The notes below the pieces were generated by a model. It worked only from the letters and a program-made list of their open reading frames with translations. It was not told the origin of the DNA and made no database searches. A program made the position numbers and the translations under genes. From the NCBI GenBank assembly GCA_027625915.1, contig JANTQA010000036.1:4025501-4089500 (forward strand): DNA of 64,000 nucleotides, written 5' to 3'. The first letter of the stretch is position 1. Every line of letters starts with the position of its first letter. The stretch is from Anaeramoeba flamelloides (taxonomy: Eukaryota; Metamonada; Anaeramoebidae). Below are positions 1 through 11,799 of the stretch, one piece after another.

Positions 1-2748
1 TGAATTTGATGGTTTTGTGTATTTTGATTTAACGTGTTATGTTTGTTAGTATTGTTATTAATGTTGCTGTTTTTCTTAGTCTTATTCTTATTATTATTAA
101 AAGGAAATGACGAATGTGGTGATAATCTGGTCATAGGAAATAATAATGGGGAGGATAATAAATGGAAAGGTGATTTTGTACTATTTAAATCCATTCGCAT
201 ATCCATACCCATGTTCAATCCCATGTTCATCCCACTTCCCGAGGGTTGGTATGGCGATATTGAATTCTTTGAATCGATTGAGGTGAATGGACTGATCGTT
301 AATGGCAAAGGGGGTGACGTAAAATAATCCTGGTTTTGTTTTATTTTATTATTATTCTCATTTGATGATTGGTTTTGTATATTAATATAATTTAAAATAT
401 TTGAATTAAAATTCATATATGACAAAGGTGTTGTTCTAATGAATTTATTTTGATTGGATTCTATTTATTTATTAAAGGTATATATAAAAAAAATCAGAGT
501 TAACAAAAATAAAATAATTAATAATAAGTTAAGTCTTTAGAATTTAATAAATAAAATGCTGTGTGAAATAATTCAAATAAAAAACAATAAAAGAATCGAA
601 TTAACGGTTTGTTTATTTTTTCTTCAATTTTCAAAATTATTTTTCCGATACGAACAACTAGTACTATAAACAAATTGGTTATTGAAACAAAAAAGAAGAA
701 GGTATTTTCAAAACAAGTTGGAAAATTTATTTGAAAATATCTTTTTTAAACTTGACTTGTATATAACTAATCAAATATCCAAAATTGTTATTTATCATTT
801 ATTGATCGTTTATAATAATTGAATTTGTTTATTAGTATGGCATTACATAAAAAAAAAAAGATATGAAAATTTCAGATCTTGATTTTATCAGATATTTTTT
901 AAAGTTTGAAAATTGGCTGATGTATTTTTTTCTTTTTGATCATAAAAATTGTTTTCCAAAGATATTTTATCTCAACAAAATTTCAAATAGTAGAAAAATT
1001 TTATAACTGTATTTGATTGTTTAAAATATTATTTGTATCCTTATCTTATTGTACGTTTTTTCATTGAATTTTTTCGTAACTCATTTTTTTTCCAAAAAAA
1101 GTTGTGATTTTTTTATTTTTTGGGAATATTTTGATGAGCATATTTTTGTATATACAAACAATAATTACTGATTTAATCAGGATTATTAATATTCATCTTT
1201 ATTTTATATTATCAATTTATGAATAGAGCAACTTTAATAGAGAATATTCTTTTTTGAAATATAAAAAAAAAATGCTCGCTTTTTTTGGAAATGCCAGAGG
1301 ACAAATCCCAACACAAGCACTTCTAATAACATTCTAAAGCGATTCAAATATTTTTGAAAAACATTTTATTTTGAAATAGACACAATAATCACTGATCCAT
1401 TATTGCTGATATTTTGTTTAAATTTTATATGACCATTTTACAAATCAAAATACTTGTAAAGAAAATATTATTTGATATATAAAAAAAAATTTGAAACTTT
1501 TTTGAAAATACTTTATAGAAATAAAAATATCTTTGTATTTGAGTGAAAATATTTAGAATTTTAACATACCACACACCTTAAACTTGTAGTGCGCTAAGAA
1601 ACTGATTGGGACAAAAACTCATAAATATTAGTTTATAAAGTGTGAAACGTGCCCAAAAAAAAAAATGCAATAGCAATAGTATAGTAAACAATAATAAAAT
1701 AAATAAATAAAATATTTAAAAAATTTACCATCAATTTTTGGAGAATTTGGATAAACTTGATTTTGTATTAAGGTACTTAAATCTGCAAATTCTTGAAGAG
1801 GGCTTTTTAATTTCCTTTTATATTTTTTAGAGTTTTGAATTGAATCTACATTTTTATAATTATTTTTAGGATTTAAAGAATTTTGTTTTTTATTAAACAT
1901 TCTTTCTAAACAATCATTGAATTGTTTTTCTTGTTCTGGGCTCATATAATAATCATTTTGATTTGTTGTTTGGCTGGTGTTGTTAACATTTTCGTTTTCG
2001 TTTTCGTTTTCATTTTTTTTCTTAATTTTATCTTTTTTAATTTGCTTGTCATCGAGGCGATTATTATCGTTATCCTCTTCGTTATTACCTGTGGTATTTT
2101 GATTATTTTTTGTATTAATAATATTATTATTATTCTCTGAAAACTGTTTGTGTTTATTTCTTCCAATATAAATTTTAAATTTTTTTTTCTTATTTTTAAT
2201 TGAATCATTATTATTTTCATTGTTTATTGGTTTTTCTTCAATGAATGGAATATCATTTAGAATGACAGTCATATTTTTAGTTTTTAATTTATATTTCTTT
2301 TTTCTTTTTCTTTTCCTTTGCATCATGTCACTGGTTGAATGCTTTTTGAATTGCTGATTGTTATTTGATAAAAATTGTTTTTCTTTTTCTATTTCATTTT
2401 TTTTTTTTATAAAATTTTTGTTTAATTTAACAAGCTTTACCAGCTTTAATATTTGATTGATTTGTGTTTGTTGTTCATTCGGTATGGTGACTTTATTCAA
2501 TTTCTCAAATAATAATTGTATAGAATCAGCGAGTTTTCTTTTTTTTTGTTTTAATTTTAATAATTGTTTTAAATAAATTGGGAATTGTGGCAAAAATCTT
2601 TCTTGTTTTTTATTTAATTTAATTTTTAAATTCCTTCTTGTTCCATAGGCTTCTACAAGGCCAATTGCTTTAAAAACTGATAAAACAGTACATATCCGTT
2701 GTCGAGCAAATCCAGTATTTTTTGAAATTGCTTCTCTTGTGTTTGAAC
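1..2748 (-). CDS. E2F-like winged-helix protein (5' and 3' incomplete)
   Basis: Seen: an exon 2748-1729 opens with SNTREAISKNTGFARQR, then RICTVLSVFKAIGLVEAYGT, followed by a Lys/Leu-rich, probably coiled stretch and a low-complexity Asn/Lys/Glu region. The Arg-rich recognition helix followed by 'V-F-K-A-I-G-L-V-E' resembles the E2F/DP winged-helix pattern (RRIYDIxNVLExIGLIE). The family call is from memory and tentative. The exon ends at GTAAAT in phase 1. A 17-nt exon at 1593-1577 between AG and GTGTGT would restore phase 0 and join an exon 330-1 that stays open to the window edge. That last exon is Ser/Pro/Asn/Met-rich (SPFHLLSSPLLFPMTRLSP). Upstream exons right of 2748 are not resolved. 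If the small exon is wrong, 330-1 may belong to a different gene. An E2F-like factor would bind DNA in the nucleus. Confidence 0.5.
780..1295. mobile_element. Diverged copy of ~580-bp TIR element
   Basis: Lies in the presumed last intron of the winged-helix gene. The right end (TTTTTTGGAAATGCC) and the interior (GATCTTGATTTTATC, CTCAACAAAATTTCAAATAG) match the elements at 16079-16658 and 21471-22048. The left end is eroded and its position approximate. Noncoding. Confidence 0.5.
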
Positions 2749-3339
2749 CTTTTGAATATTATTATTTTAATAAAAAAAAAATGAGAGGGTTAGGATTCAA
2801 ATTAAATTTAATCAGTTCGAAGATTTTAATACGTTTATGAAAAAATTTAACCCAATAATGATTTTTTTTTTTTTTTCCGGAATCTAAATTTATAAATGGA
2901 AGACAAATATATTGGAAGGCAAGTTATAATAAAATATGTTTTTTGGGTTGTTGATTGAAATTTTTGTTTAGGTTTAGTTTTATTTGGAGCTTTTAAAAAA
3001 AAAATTTTTTTTCTTTGGGGAATCGAGTCAAAGGAAAATGAAAATTTCCATTGACAACCCAAAAATCAAAATTTATTATTAAATACCTTCCAATTCATTA
3101 GTTTTAGAATCTTCAATTTGGATTTCGGAAAAGAAAAATAAATAAATACATATTTAGTCCACTATTGGAATTAATGTCAAGTTGAAGATTAATCAGCTAA
3201 GAACCAATGTAACATTACCTTACACCTAATACAAGATATTTTTTTTTTCTCATTTTAGGGATTGTAAACCCTAAGGGAAATTTCATTTGAAAAATAAATT
3301 GTTTTTTTTCAAATTTAATATTGAAAAAATTGAAAAAAT
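2749..3339. other. Upstream flank of winged-helix gene, exons unresolved
   Basis: The missing 5' exons of the minus-strand gene should lie here or further right. A short stretch ending at 3087 before GTATTT has the right phase (1) to join position 2748, but its frame closes upstream without a usable AG. I could not build a coherent exon. The rest is homopolymer-rich DNA. Confidence 0.3.
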
Positions 3340-3489
3340 TGTTTTCACAGTTAAGAGGTTATAATTATATCTTTTAAAAGAATTCAAAAGTTAATAAATA
3401 TCTTTCAAATGGAAAATCAATTATTTTGACTATTATGGAATTATTTATTGTTGTAAATTGAAAAAAATATTTTTTTTTTTTTAATTTTT

Positions 3490-4020
3490 GAAGAAGTGTA
3501 AATTACATCCTAAATGCCCTTTTACTTAATTTTTCTCAAAGGTAATTTAAGCGCAAATACCATAGATTTCACAATAGTTCAAGAGAAAGACATACTCAAA
3601 TTTGTTTTATGTTTAAAAAGCAAAAACAAAAAATTGCAGAAAGGAACTAAAAAAAAAAAATAATAAAGAAATTTAAAAAGTATTTATAAGGAGCAATTGG
3701 TAAAATATCAAAAAAAAAAAAAAAAACAATGCTATGGTTAATTAAGAACACCCAAAATCACCACCAGTGTGCATTTGGTTTAATTAATTTGATTTGATAA
3801 TTGATCATGAATGTTCGTTTGGGGCCGTTGTTTAATTGTTGTAATTTCTTCTTTTTTTTTTGATCTGATTTGCTTGAAACCTATTTACATTTTTAGCCTT
3901 TTGATTTTTCGTTTTTTTTTTTTCAAGTTACTCATACTTTTAGAGTTTCAGTATCCCCAGTATTAACAAGTAACCACTTGTTCTTTTTCCTTTGTAACTC
4001 TTATTCCCAATATAAAGAAG
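3490..4020. repeat. ~530-bp dispersed noncoding repeat, copy 1
   Basis: Pairs with 17110-17680. Shared landmarks in order include TTAATTGATCATGAAT-like, CAAGTTACTCATACTTT, AGAGTTTCAGTAT, CAAGTAAC.ACTTG, CCCAATATAAA.AAGATTCAG. Conserved blocks are separated by poly(A)/poly(T) tracts of variable length. No open frame is preserved. Confidence 0.65.
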
Positions 4021-4086
4021 ATTCAGCTAAGGAAAAAATGGAAAAAAATCAAAAATATTTATTTTTTTGATTTTTTCTTTAGTTTT

Positions 4087-4233
4087 TGGGAATTTAAAAG
4101 AATAGAGTAAAATCCGAAACATTTTACTCTATTCTTTCGAATCCTGGAAAAGCTAGGTCAATTTCCTTAATTTTTCCGAAATTTAAAAGAATCAATCAAA
4201 ATCTAGGATTTTAATCAATTCTTTTAAATCCTT
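4087..4233. repeat. Two ~58-bp hairpin units
   Basis: Two copies of a near-perfect palindrome (GAATTTAAAAGAATAGAGTAA, loop, then the complement ending in CCTGGAAAA). The same unit occurs at 15701-15763 and three times in 26807-27228. Confidence 0.6.
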
Positions 4234-4282
4234 GGAAAAATAGGGCTTCTATTAGATTTTTCATTAGAAAAAATTTTTCAAT

Positions 4283-4787
4283 AGTAGTGAAAAAAATACC
4301 GGACCTGAAAAAAATCCCCGAGCAGGATTTTTAATTGTGAATATTAATTAAATCGTTGTGTAATTTCTTTTATTTAAAATCAAATTCTTTTTTTTTAAGA
4401 ATCAAACTTTTAAAATTATAACTCACTCACTTATTAGAATGGTGATTTATGAAATAGCACTTGTTCAAAACACCATTCAATCAATCTAAAAACAAGAATA
4501 AAAATAATCATTTTCCAAACTCTAGTAACCCTCTATAAAACTGGATTGTTTTTTCAAAAAAAGTTGATCTGCTTTAGGCTATCGAACAATTACTTGAGTA
4601 TTCTAGAGAAACCCTACTTTGATGAACTTTGGGTAGGTTTATTACTTGGTTCATAAAAAAATTGGTTATTTATAAAAAGGATTTGATTTAAAATATAAGA
4701 AATTACTCAGCAATTTTCCTAATATTCACAAATAAAAATCTTTTCTGCTCGGGGATTTTTTTCAGGTCAGGTATTTTTTTCACTACT
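4283..4787. mobile_element. 505-bp TIR element, copy 1
   Basis: Long terminal inverted repeats start AGTAGTGAAAAAAATACC and end with the complement (GGTATTTTTTTCACTACT). The match continues for roughly 100 bp inward. No open frame, so a nonautonomous DNA element. A second copy lies at 12788-13289 in the opposite orientation. The duplicate locus near 27275 lacks it. Confidence 0.75.
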
Positions 4788-5038
4788 CTACATTTCAGTT
4801 TTATTAGAAAAGTGCAGTATTTTCCAAACTATTAGTTATTATCTATTCAACTCAATATATCCAAGTTGAATTAAACTAAAATTCATATTTCAAGTTCATT
4901 TGGACTTTTTTACCTCAAAAGAGAACTTTTTTTCTCAACTAGAGACTATTAAAAAAATCGTGCTTCTAGCAACAATAAATACAATAGCCTCAAGAATTTG
5001 AAGTTCTAGAATTTTGATTATATTGTGAATAAGCTTTA

Positions 5039-5264
5039 CTATCTGTTGCAAAATAAATGGAACAAAATTTTCATTTAGCTTTCCAAAAACAGATATTTAA
5101 ATACCTATATGAAATTTCAAATTATTTAATTCCTTAAAAACAGTTTAAACTATTAATCCTCCTTATAGAATAGGGATTTAGGATGATTTGTTATAATTCT
5201 TGGAAGTGATTTTTTTCAAGAAAGCTGACTGAAAAGATTGATCTTTTTATTTTACAATAAATAG
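5039..5264. mobile_element. 226-bp TA-flanked MITE, copy 1
   Basis: Inverted arms: CTATCTGTTGCAAAATAAAT at the left and the complement, TTTTACAATAAATAG, at the right, each flanked by TA. The paralogous sequence at 27480-27560 continues straight across with a single TA, giving an empty site. Other copies: 49186-49413 and 56121-56342. Confidence 0.75.
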
Positions 5265-5452
5265 TATTATTAATGAAGAAAGGCCAATGAAGGTAGTAGT
5301 TTTGTCTAACTCGGATTTTTCAATTTTATTTTTTCATACTAGTGAATATTAAGAATGGTTTCGAAAAAGAAAATGAGGTAAACACATATATTTTTTTCTT
5401 TGGTCAATCAAAGAAAAGAAATATAACGAGAGGTGAATTTTTTTCCCATTTA

Positions 5453-5893
5453 CTATTGAGAGAAAAATGTTGGACACAGAAAAATGGTTGGACAACATTT
5501 TTAATTGGGAACATTAGTAAAATTGACAATCAAATCCTATTGATAACTAGATGAGTTTTAGATAAATCCAGGTTTAAAGGTGTTACAAGTTCACTAATCC
5601 GTGGTGTGTGTAGAATACTCATTTGAATGGTTGATAACTAAAGTAGATCATGCTATTTTAACAAAAATCCAAGTTTTAGTAAAGTTTACTATTAATTCTG
5701 AAAATGGTAATTTTTAAACTTGCTTTAGATTATAATAGATAAGCTTTTGAAAAAGTAGAATTGCATTAATCGTTATTCTAATAAGTAGATTATTGTTATT
5801 TTCTTTAGTTATTTCACAAACGATTGAAATTAAAAATCATTTTCAGAAATGTTCAAAATTAAAATTGGTGTCCAACTATTTTTCTCTCAACAG
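5453..5893. mobile_element. 441-bp TIR element with TA flanks
   Basis: Left end CTATTGAGAGAAAAATGTTG GACAC matches the complement of the right end (GTCCAACTATTTTTCTCTC AACAG) over about 50 bp; TA lies outside both ends. The interior is noncoding. It looks like a Tc1/mariner-type nonautonomous element. No second full copy was recognised in the window. Confidence 0.65.
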
Positions 5894-6319
5894 TTAACAA
5901 CAATGACCAGTAAATAAGATCAAAAAAAAAAACAAAATGATTTATTCTAATTTTTCGGTTGTTTGAAAAGAATAAATTTGTTTTTAAAAGGTTTTCAAAG
6001 CTCCTCTCTTGAACAATTTAAAAGAGGAAACAGATCAATAGATTGCCCACTTTTTTAAAACAAATTTGTTTCTGCTTTTTTAAATGATAAAACTACCATT
6101 TTCAAAAAAGAGTAATACTCTTATCTAAAATTTAATTGGGATCAAATTCTGTTGATTTTTTTTTTCAATTCTGAAATCTGATCTTTTATTCAGGATTCTG
6201 AGTTCACACCACACTACTTATATACCAAATTGAAAAGGAATAAAAAAAAACACATTAGAGAAAGCACAAATTATGATCTAATTCTTTGAAAATTCGTTCG
6301 TAAAAAAAGAAAAAGAAAT

Positions 6320-6378
6320 AAAAAGGTAAATTAAAATGAAGTGGAAACATTCGTTCCCATTTATTATTCAAAGACCAG
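6320..6378. repeat. Single arm of the CTGGTATTTGAAT repeat family
   Basis: AAATGAAGTGGAAAC ... CCCATTTATTATTCAAAGACCAG matches the right arm of the 37687-37857 foldback. Similar arms occur near 31720, 44620 (reversed), 46850 and 49668. Confidence 0.5.
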
Positions 6379-6614
6379 TAAGAAGGGTTTTGGAATAGTC
6401 TCTGAAAAAAGATCAATTGGAGTTTGTAGGTGTTTTGTTGATAAGTTTGAAGGTATTTTTCGATAATTTTTTCAAACAAAAAGCTTTTAATGTACAGAAA
6501 AATTGTTTCTGATGTAATCAATTAAAAAAAATCTTGAGATAGAGTTGAGCTTTTTACTTTCATTTTTTTTTTCTTTCAAAGAACTTTTATTAATTTGGTG
6601 TTTCAATTTAAAAC

Positions 6615-6839
6615 TCAACAATGATCGCGATCGGGATCTTTAAAAAAAAAAAAAAAAGTGTTCTTGTTTTGAATAAAAGAAGATCTTGAAAAAAAAAAAA
6701 GAATAAGGTAACAAACCATTTCGAAGTTCGTTTAATACCAATTGGCCAAGCATTGAAATTGTTCTGCTTTGTCGGGTTCTTTCGTTTCCAGTTGTAAGAA
6801 GACTGTTTTGTTGAAGGGTTTGGTTATTGGATGTTGATA

Positions 6840-6881
<42 letters not shown>

Positions 6882-7330
6882 CGTTATAGAATTTCACAGA
6901 ATTCGAGATATGACTAATAATTGGTCTCCAACTCGGGGACAACATTAACACATTTGGTTTGTTTGGTTCGGAATTTTCGTTTGAAATTAATCCTGTTTGG
7001 ATAAAGATTTGGATTATCAAATTTAATTCATAATCATAATCAGAATTGAAATCTAAATTCTTTTCTTGATTCCAATTCCGATCACGAACAACACTACTGC
7101 CTTTAATTGGTTGGCTAAGATCTTCGTTTTGTGTTTTTTCAGTTTGTATCTGTTGTAATTGTGACAATTTCTTTACAAAATTTGTTTTGGCTTGAGCTGT
7201 GTCAAGAATTGTGTTATCTTCAAAAGTTGAATAAAGGTAATGGGCAAAGGAGTAATAAAGGCCATAAAAGTCTTTAAATTTACTTTTTGTCATTGATCTT
7301 ATAAATTGCATCTCGAAAAAGTTGTCGAAA
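6615..7330 (-). CDS. Unrecognised protein with Gln tract, 3' end only
   Basis: Exon 7330-6717 follows a T-rich tract and AG, and encodes about 204 residues. An aromatic, probably helical segment (FKDFYGLYYSFAHYLYSTF) opens it. A mixed region, a pure run of about 14 Gln, and a helical end (GQLVLNELRN) follow. Donor GTTTGT is the same as that used by the uS4 gene. After a 77-nt intron with a poly(T)-AAAG acceptor, a last exon 6637-6615 finishes the protein as DPDRDHC-stop, in phase. Exon 7330 begins on the third base of a codon, so upstream exons must lie to the right. I could not find them. I do not recognise the family. The (TTG)n tract that encodes Gln is probably length-variable. Confidence 0.6.
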
Positions 7331-9739
7331 CTCAAAAAAAAAATAACCTTGAAAAATGAAAGCAGTTTCTAATTTATCCTTTTGGAAAAATGTAGTCTAA
7401 TCAACACAAATGAACCCAAGGAAGATTTAAAAGTTTGGAAATATCCCTGTTTACAGAAAGCAATCCAAATACTTTACCTGTTGAATATTTATTTTTTTAC
7501 CTTTTTTATTTCTCAATTCATTAGAGGGTTGAAATATTTATTTTGTGATTTGAAATAATAAGGAGTAAAACAAATATACTCAACAAATCGTTTCACTTTG
7601 TAAGAGATTTTTTTGTTTTTTAGAATTGTTGGATTTTTTCATCAACAAACTCATAACAAATTTTAAAGAATTTTCACAATAAAATACTTTGGTTTTGAAA
7701 CTGTTTGTTCTTACAAAGTTAGAAACGAGGAATTTAAAGATCAATCTGAATAAATATTTTTTACCTTCCTATTTGCTTTTTTTTATTTAGTACCGAACTC
7801 TCTTGAAATGCCCCAAACTACAAACACTGTTTATGTGATATTTTTTGTATAAAAAAAAGGAACATGTTATTGTTAAAATTTCACATTTTTTTCAAAAAAC
7901 AGATTTCTTTTCCGATTAAAAAATCATCTACTTTGAAAATTTTGAATGGGCAAGTGAAAATTGATCAAAACATAAATTCTATTCAGTGTCTTTCAAAGAA
8001 ATCAAGATAACCATTCAGAACTATTCTCTCAAAGAAGAAAAGTTTCTCCTTCCAAAAACATAGTTTTTTGTAATTTTTCTTACGAGAAGGTATTTAATTG
8101 CATTTTTTTAGGAAAAGAACAAATATACAAATACTTTGGTCAAGCCAGTTATAATTTGAAGAAATCAAAACAGAAATACCAGTGGGAATCTAAAATAAGT
8201 TTGATCTACTCAAAATAGTTCAGTATAAACTGTAAAGTTTAAAAAAATAATTAAGAAATCCGACTTTTTTTAGATAAGGGAGCAAATAAAACAAATAAGT
8301 TGTAAAGAGCCAAAATCTAAAAATTGTTATCTGATAAAACTTCTTACATTAGATATTTATTTGAAATACTGACCTACCTGTAATAACATATATAATTTTA
8401 TTACTTTTTAATTTTAATTATTTGGATTAAAGGAGGAAAAATGTGAGTTTTCTGAGTAGTTTAGTGATTTATTATCGGGTTTAGAGACTAAAATGAATTG
8501 TTTTTTAATATCAATAGACTAGTACAGCGATGTAAACAATCCCCATTTTTTACTTTAACCCTATTATGAAAATTTCACCAATTTAAACAATATTAATTGA
8601 TTGTAGAGTTTTATGAAACAAACCAATAGGATGATACCAACACCAGATGAACAAGAAATTGGGTTCTTTAAATAAGTTTTTGAATATAATAAAAAAGATA
8701 TTGGAAGATTATTTTACATTTTTTGATAAAAAAAAAAGAAAAAGAACTTTGTTTTTTGACTTTTATCTCCCATAATTTGAAAATATACCGAAATTTTTGA
8801 AAAAAAGGAATTTAATAACTGATAAAGATTTCCATTAATCAAAGATCCAACCTTTAACGTCAATTTAAATCTGAAAAAAGTATAAGTTAAATTTTAAAAA
8901 TAGTGGCAGATTGATCATCAGAAAAAACAATTGTTTTTTTTTTTTGAATGACAATGTATTTTACTAAATTGTTTAGAGAAAATAACGAATATAGATTTAT
9001 AAATAAAAATATAGTGTAATCATTTGATATTTTATGAAAGACAAATGAAAAAAGTTAAAAATAAACATGTAAAAATTTGCGAATAATTTTGAAATTTGGT
9101 TTATATCAGTCTTCTCATCTTTAAATACCCAAACCTGAAAAAAAAAGAAAAAAAAAATAATAATATAAATCTGTGCAATAGGTTAAAGGTTACCAACACA
9201 AGTTATTTACTCAAATATGTAAAATAAATTAAAAATAATATTAAAAATTTGTGAAACAATATCTTCTATTTTTCTAAATTATATAAATATGAACCCCATT
9301 GCAATCTAATTTACCCAGCCAATAAATGAAAAATTCACTTTATTTTTAAGAATAAACCAAACTTAGATTGTTTAAAAATACGAGAAATACACAAACTTTG
9401 TATTAGAGTTGATAGTCATAAAAGAAAAGACAAAAAAACCAGAAATTTCAAAAAAAAAAAAATATTAAAAAATTTATGAGCCCACTTTCATTGGAAGTTC
9501 GTGTGCAAAATTCCCAATTTCTTTAGGAAATTAAAATTGATAACTTTAAGATTTTTTACTTAGAAATTATAGTTTTTCTTATGAATCCCAGTATTCAATA
9601 TATTTCTTTTTTAATCGAAAATTTATTGTGTAAAAAAACTTCTTCTTATATAATAGATTTCAAAAACCTATTTAACAAAATTTAATACAAATTTCTATTT
9701 TTAATCTTAATTCTATTACAAATTAATATTTTTGAGAAC
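7331..9739. other. Gene-poor stretch
   Basis: Should contain the missing 5' exons of the Gln-tract gene, but no coding stretch is convincing. 9470-9560 is an inverted partial copy of sequence at 28510-28612 (shared AATTTCTTTAGGAAATTAAA). The rest is poly(A)/poly(T)-rich and unassigned. Confidence 0.4.
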
Positions 9740-10092
9740 CAGTGTGGGTAGGGGCAGCACAATCCAGTGTACAATCTGAAGGCCGGGGTTCTATTCCCTT
9801 AACCAATATTTCTAATTGTTTACCATTTTCTCAGATAGCCACCACGGTGTAATTTTAATTAAAAATCGGGCTTATGCTTCTTAGAACCACTAATTCTTTG
9901 AGGAAATCGTTTGACCGAATTGAATCTTTTTGACTATTATAAAACAGAATGGAATTGGAACAAAACCCCTCTCAATTTATGAAGCGGATCTAATTTTTAG
10001 GAGAAATGATCAGCTCTCACTTGGTTCAACCATATCTCTAATTCAAATTAGGGATTCGTGCAAACAGGTGGACTTTTAGTACCCACTCTTTA
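9740..10092 (+). repeat. Possible tRNA-derived SINE or pol III unit
   Basis: Much less AT-rich than its surroundings. It contains ACAATCTGAAGGCCGGGG followed by TTCTATTCCC, which resembles a tRNA T-arm/B-box with the preceding variable region of a tRNA-Met-like sequence. An A-box-like GCAGCACAATCC lies about 30 nt upstream. It does not fold as an intact tRNA. GTGGGTA at the left and TACCCAC at the right are near-complementary. The 3' boundary is uncertain. No second copy was found here, so SINE status is inference. Confidence 0.35.
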
Positions 10093-10326
10093 ATGAAAAA
10101 AAAAAACAAATTAATATTTTTTTCTCTCTGTTTTCACAATAAATTAAAACCATTTCAGTTTATTATCCAATAATACCCACGAATACACGAATATAATAAC
10201 TAAAGTCAGTGTATCCCCCCCCCTTCATGTTTCCAGACAATATTAAATTTACAGCCCTAGTGTATATCTAATACAAAAAAAACCCTTTGAATGTAAACTG
10301 ATTGATTTGTTAGAAGACTTTTAATT

Positions 10327-10527
10327 ATAGTTAGTTTCAAATTCCAAGACATAAACTTTCAACTTAATTTAAGGCGTAACAATAATCTCAAATTAAGGCA
10401 CGGAATTCAAATTCTAGTAAAATTATTTACGTTAAAAAAAGTACCCAAAAATGTGCTTTAATTTGAGATTTTTTGTGTGCCTGAAATTTCGTTCAAAGTT
10501 TGTGTCTTAAAAGATGAACGCACTGTT
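10327..10527. mobile_element. ~200-bp Tc1-type MITE, eroded copy
   Basis: Shares CTCAAATTAAGGCAC, TTCAAATTCTAGTAAAAT and the complementary right arm (CTTTAATTTGAGATTTTT) with intact copies such as 44159-44354. Ends are degraded. Confidence 0.7.
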
Positions 10528-10837
10528 ATTGAAATGAAAAAGTAAAAAACAATACCAAATTAAAGAAAATATAAAAATATTTTTTGAATTAAATGAAATA
10601 TTAATAATAATTTTTTCTGGATTTTCAAAGACAATTTTAACCCTTGGTCTATTATTTTTGGAAATTTAATAGTAAAAATTGAAGAAACCAATATTATATT
10701 AATGTATTATTTATTGTCAATTTCTATGATTATTTAATTCTTTAGGCATTCCAATAAAAAAGGAATATCACTTTTAATATCATTACAATGCTTATCAAGT
10801 TCAACAAGGTTTTTTTTTGACACTCAATCACATATTT

Positions 10838-11014
10838 CAGGCACAAAGAATTGATGTAAATTAATACACAAAAAAATCACAAATTAATGTACATTTTTGG
10901 GTTTTTTTTTTTACAAAAATTGTTTTTCTTGTTTTTGAATTTTGTGCCTTAATTTGAGATTTTTAATGTGCTTTAAATTTCGTTGGAAGTTTCGATATTA
11001 AAATTGGAACTGTA
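10838..11014. mobile_element. Tc1-type MITE, mostly right arm
   Basis: The right arm (TTTTGTGCCTTAATTTGAGA ... AAATTTCGTTGGAAG) is clear, the left arm is heavily diverged. Confidence 0.55.
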
Positions 11015-11290
11015 ATAACAAGTATTTATATTCTTTTTGGTTGATTGATCAACTATTACATCCATTATTTGATCTTCAAAAAAGAGATTATTTTATTTTG
11101 GAATTGATAACGCAAAATTTAAAAAAATGAAAAAATACCAAAATTGATGTGAAAAACATACATTCTCAATAAAACAAGATATAATTTATTACAAAAAAAA
11201 ATTGGTAATACAACTACTTGAATTATAATATTTCAATCCAAATTTATCCTCTATGGTTTTGGTATATTACAACAAGAGTTATCCAAAGCA

Positions 11291-11735
11291 TACAACAAGA
11301 ATTGCTCAATCCACTAAAATACTTTCAAGACTTTTTCGAACTTACAGACACAGAGTCGGCAAGATTTCAGTCTCTGATATTCTTTCATATTTTTTCAATA
11401 TCAAACACTTGATACAAACTTTGATAAGTCTAAAAAAAAGGGTAAAAAATATTTAATAAACCAAAGATAACATTTTGAATTTTATTGAAATTTTTGAAAT
11501 TTATCAAAAAAAAAATATTTGTGAACTTCCAATAACCTGAAACTCTTTTTATGAAAACCAAAAATTGGAAAGTTGTTTAAATTACATGCTTTTAAAAGAT
11601 GTACTCTAAAAACTTTTAAATTGAAAGTTATTGAATTTTTGTCTGGTAATTTCTTTCAAAATTTGAAACAATTTCAAAATAACAAAGTGTTGTGAAGTAA
11701 AAAAAGTATTTACATTTTTGTGTGTTTCTTGTCAA
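11291..11735. mobile_element. ~445-bp TIR element upstream of coiled-coil gene
   Basis: Left end CAACAAGAATTGCTCAATCC, right end TTTTTGTGTGTTTCTTGTC: imperfect inverted repeats. Aligns along its whole length with 17951-18396 (shared ATACTTTCAAGACTTTTTCG and ATTGGAAAGTTGTTTAAATT). It ends about 65 nt before the start codon at 11800, so it may supply promoter or 5'-UTR sequence. Confidence 0.7.
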
Positions 11736-11799
11736 GCACAAAGTAAATTGAAGACATTTTTCTATCTTTTGCTTTTTTTGATATTGACTTTCTTCAAAA

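Larger units (their letters stand above)
3340..5345. repeat. Composite duplicated block, interrupted by MITEs
   Basis: Segments 3340-3480, 4080-4250 and 4790-5345 align in order with 26560-27600 (for example AATACAATAGCCTCA and TGTCTAAC landmarks). Segment 3490-4020 aligns with 17110-17680 instead. Two TIR elements inside this block are absent at the matching points near 27.3 and 27.5 kb. No coding frame is supported. Confidence 0.6.

Noticed and set aside
34-327. Plus-strand 97-codon frame with a hydrophobic start
   Set aside because: The minus strand carries a more protein-like open exon over the same bases; the hydrophobic part is the reverse of an Asn/Lys-coding repeat.
5342-5554. 70-codon plus-strand frame
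   Set aside because: It runs into the inverted repeat of the 5453-5893 element and has no homology.
9745-9800. A functional tRNA-Met gene
   Set aside because: No acceptor stem pairs and the D-arm is wrong; at most tRNA-derived.
11218-11456. Short frames resembling 17817-18029
   Set aside because: The similarity is the nucleotide homology of the 445-bp TIR elements, and the frames are not kept.
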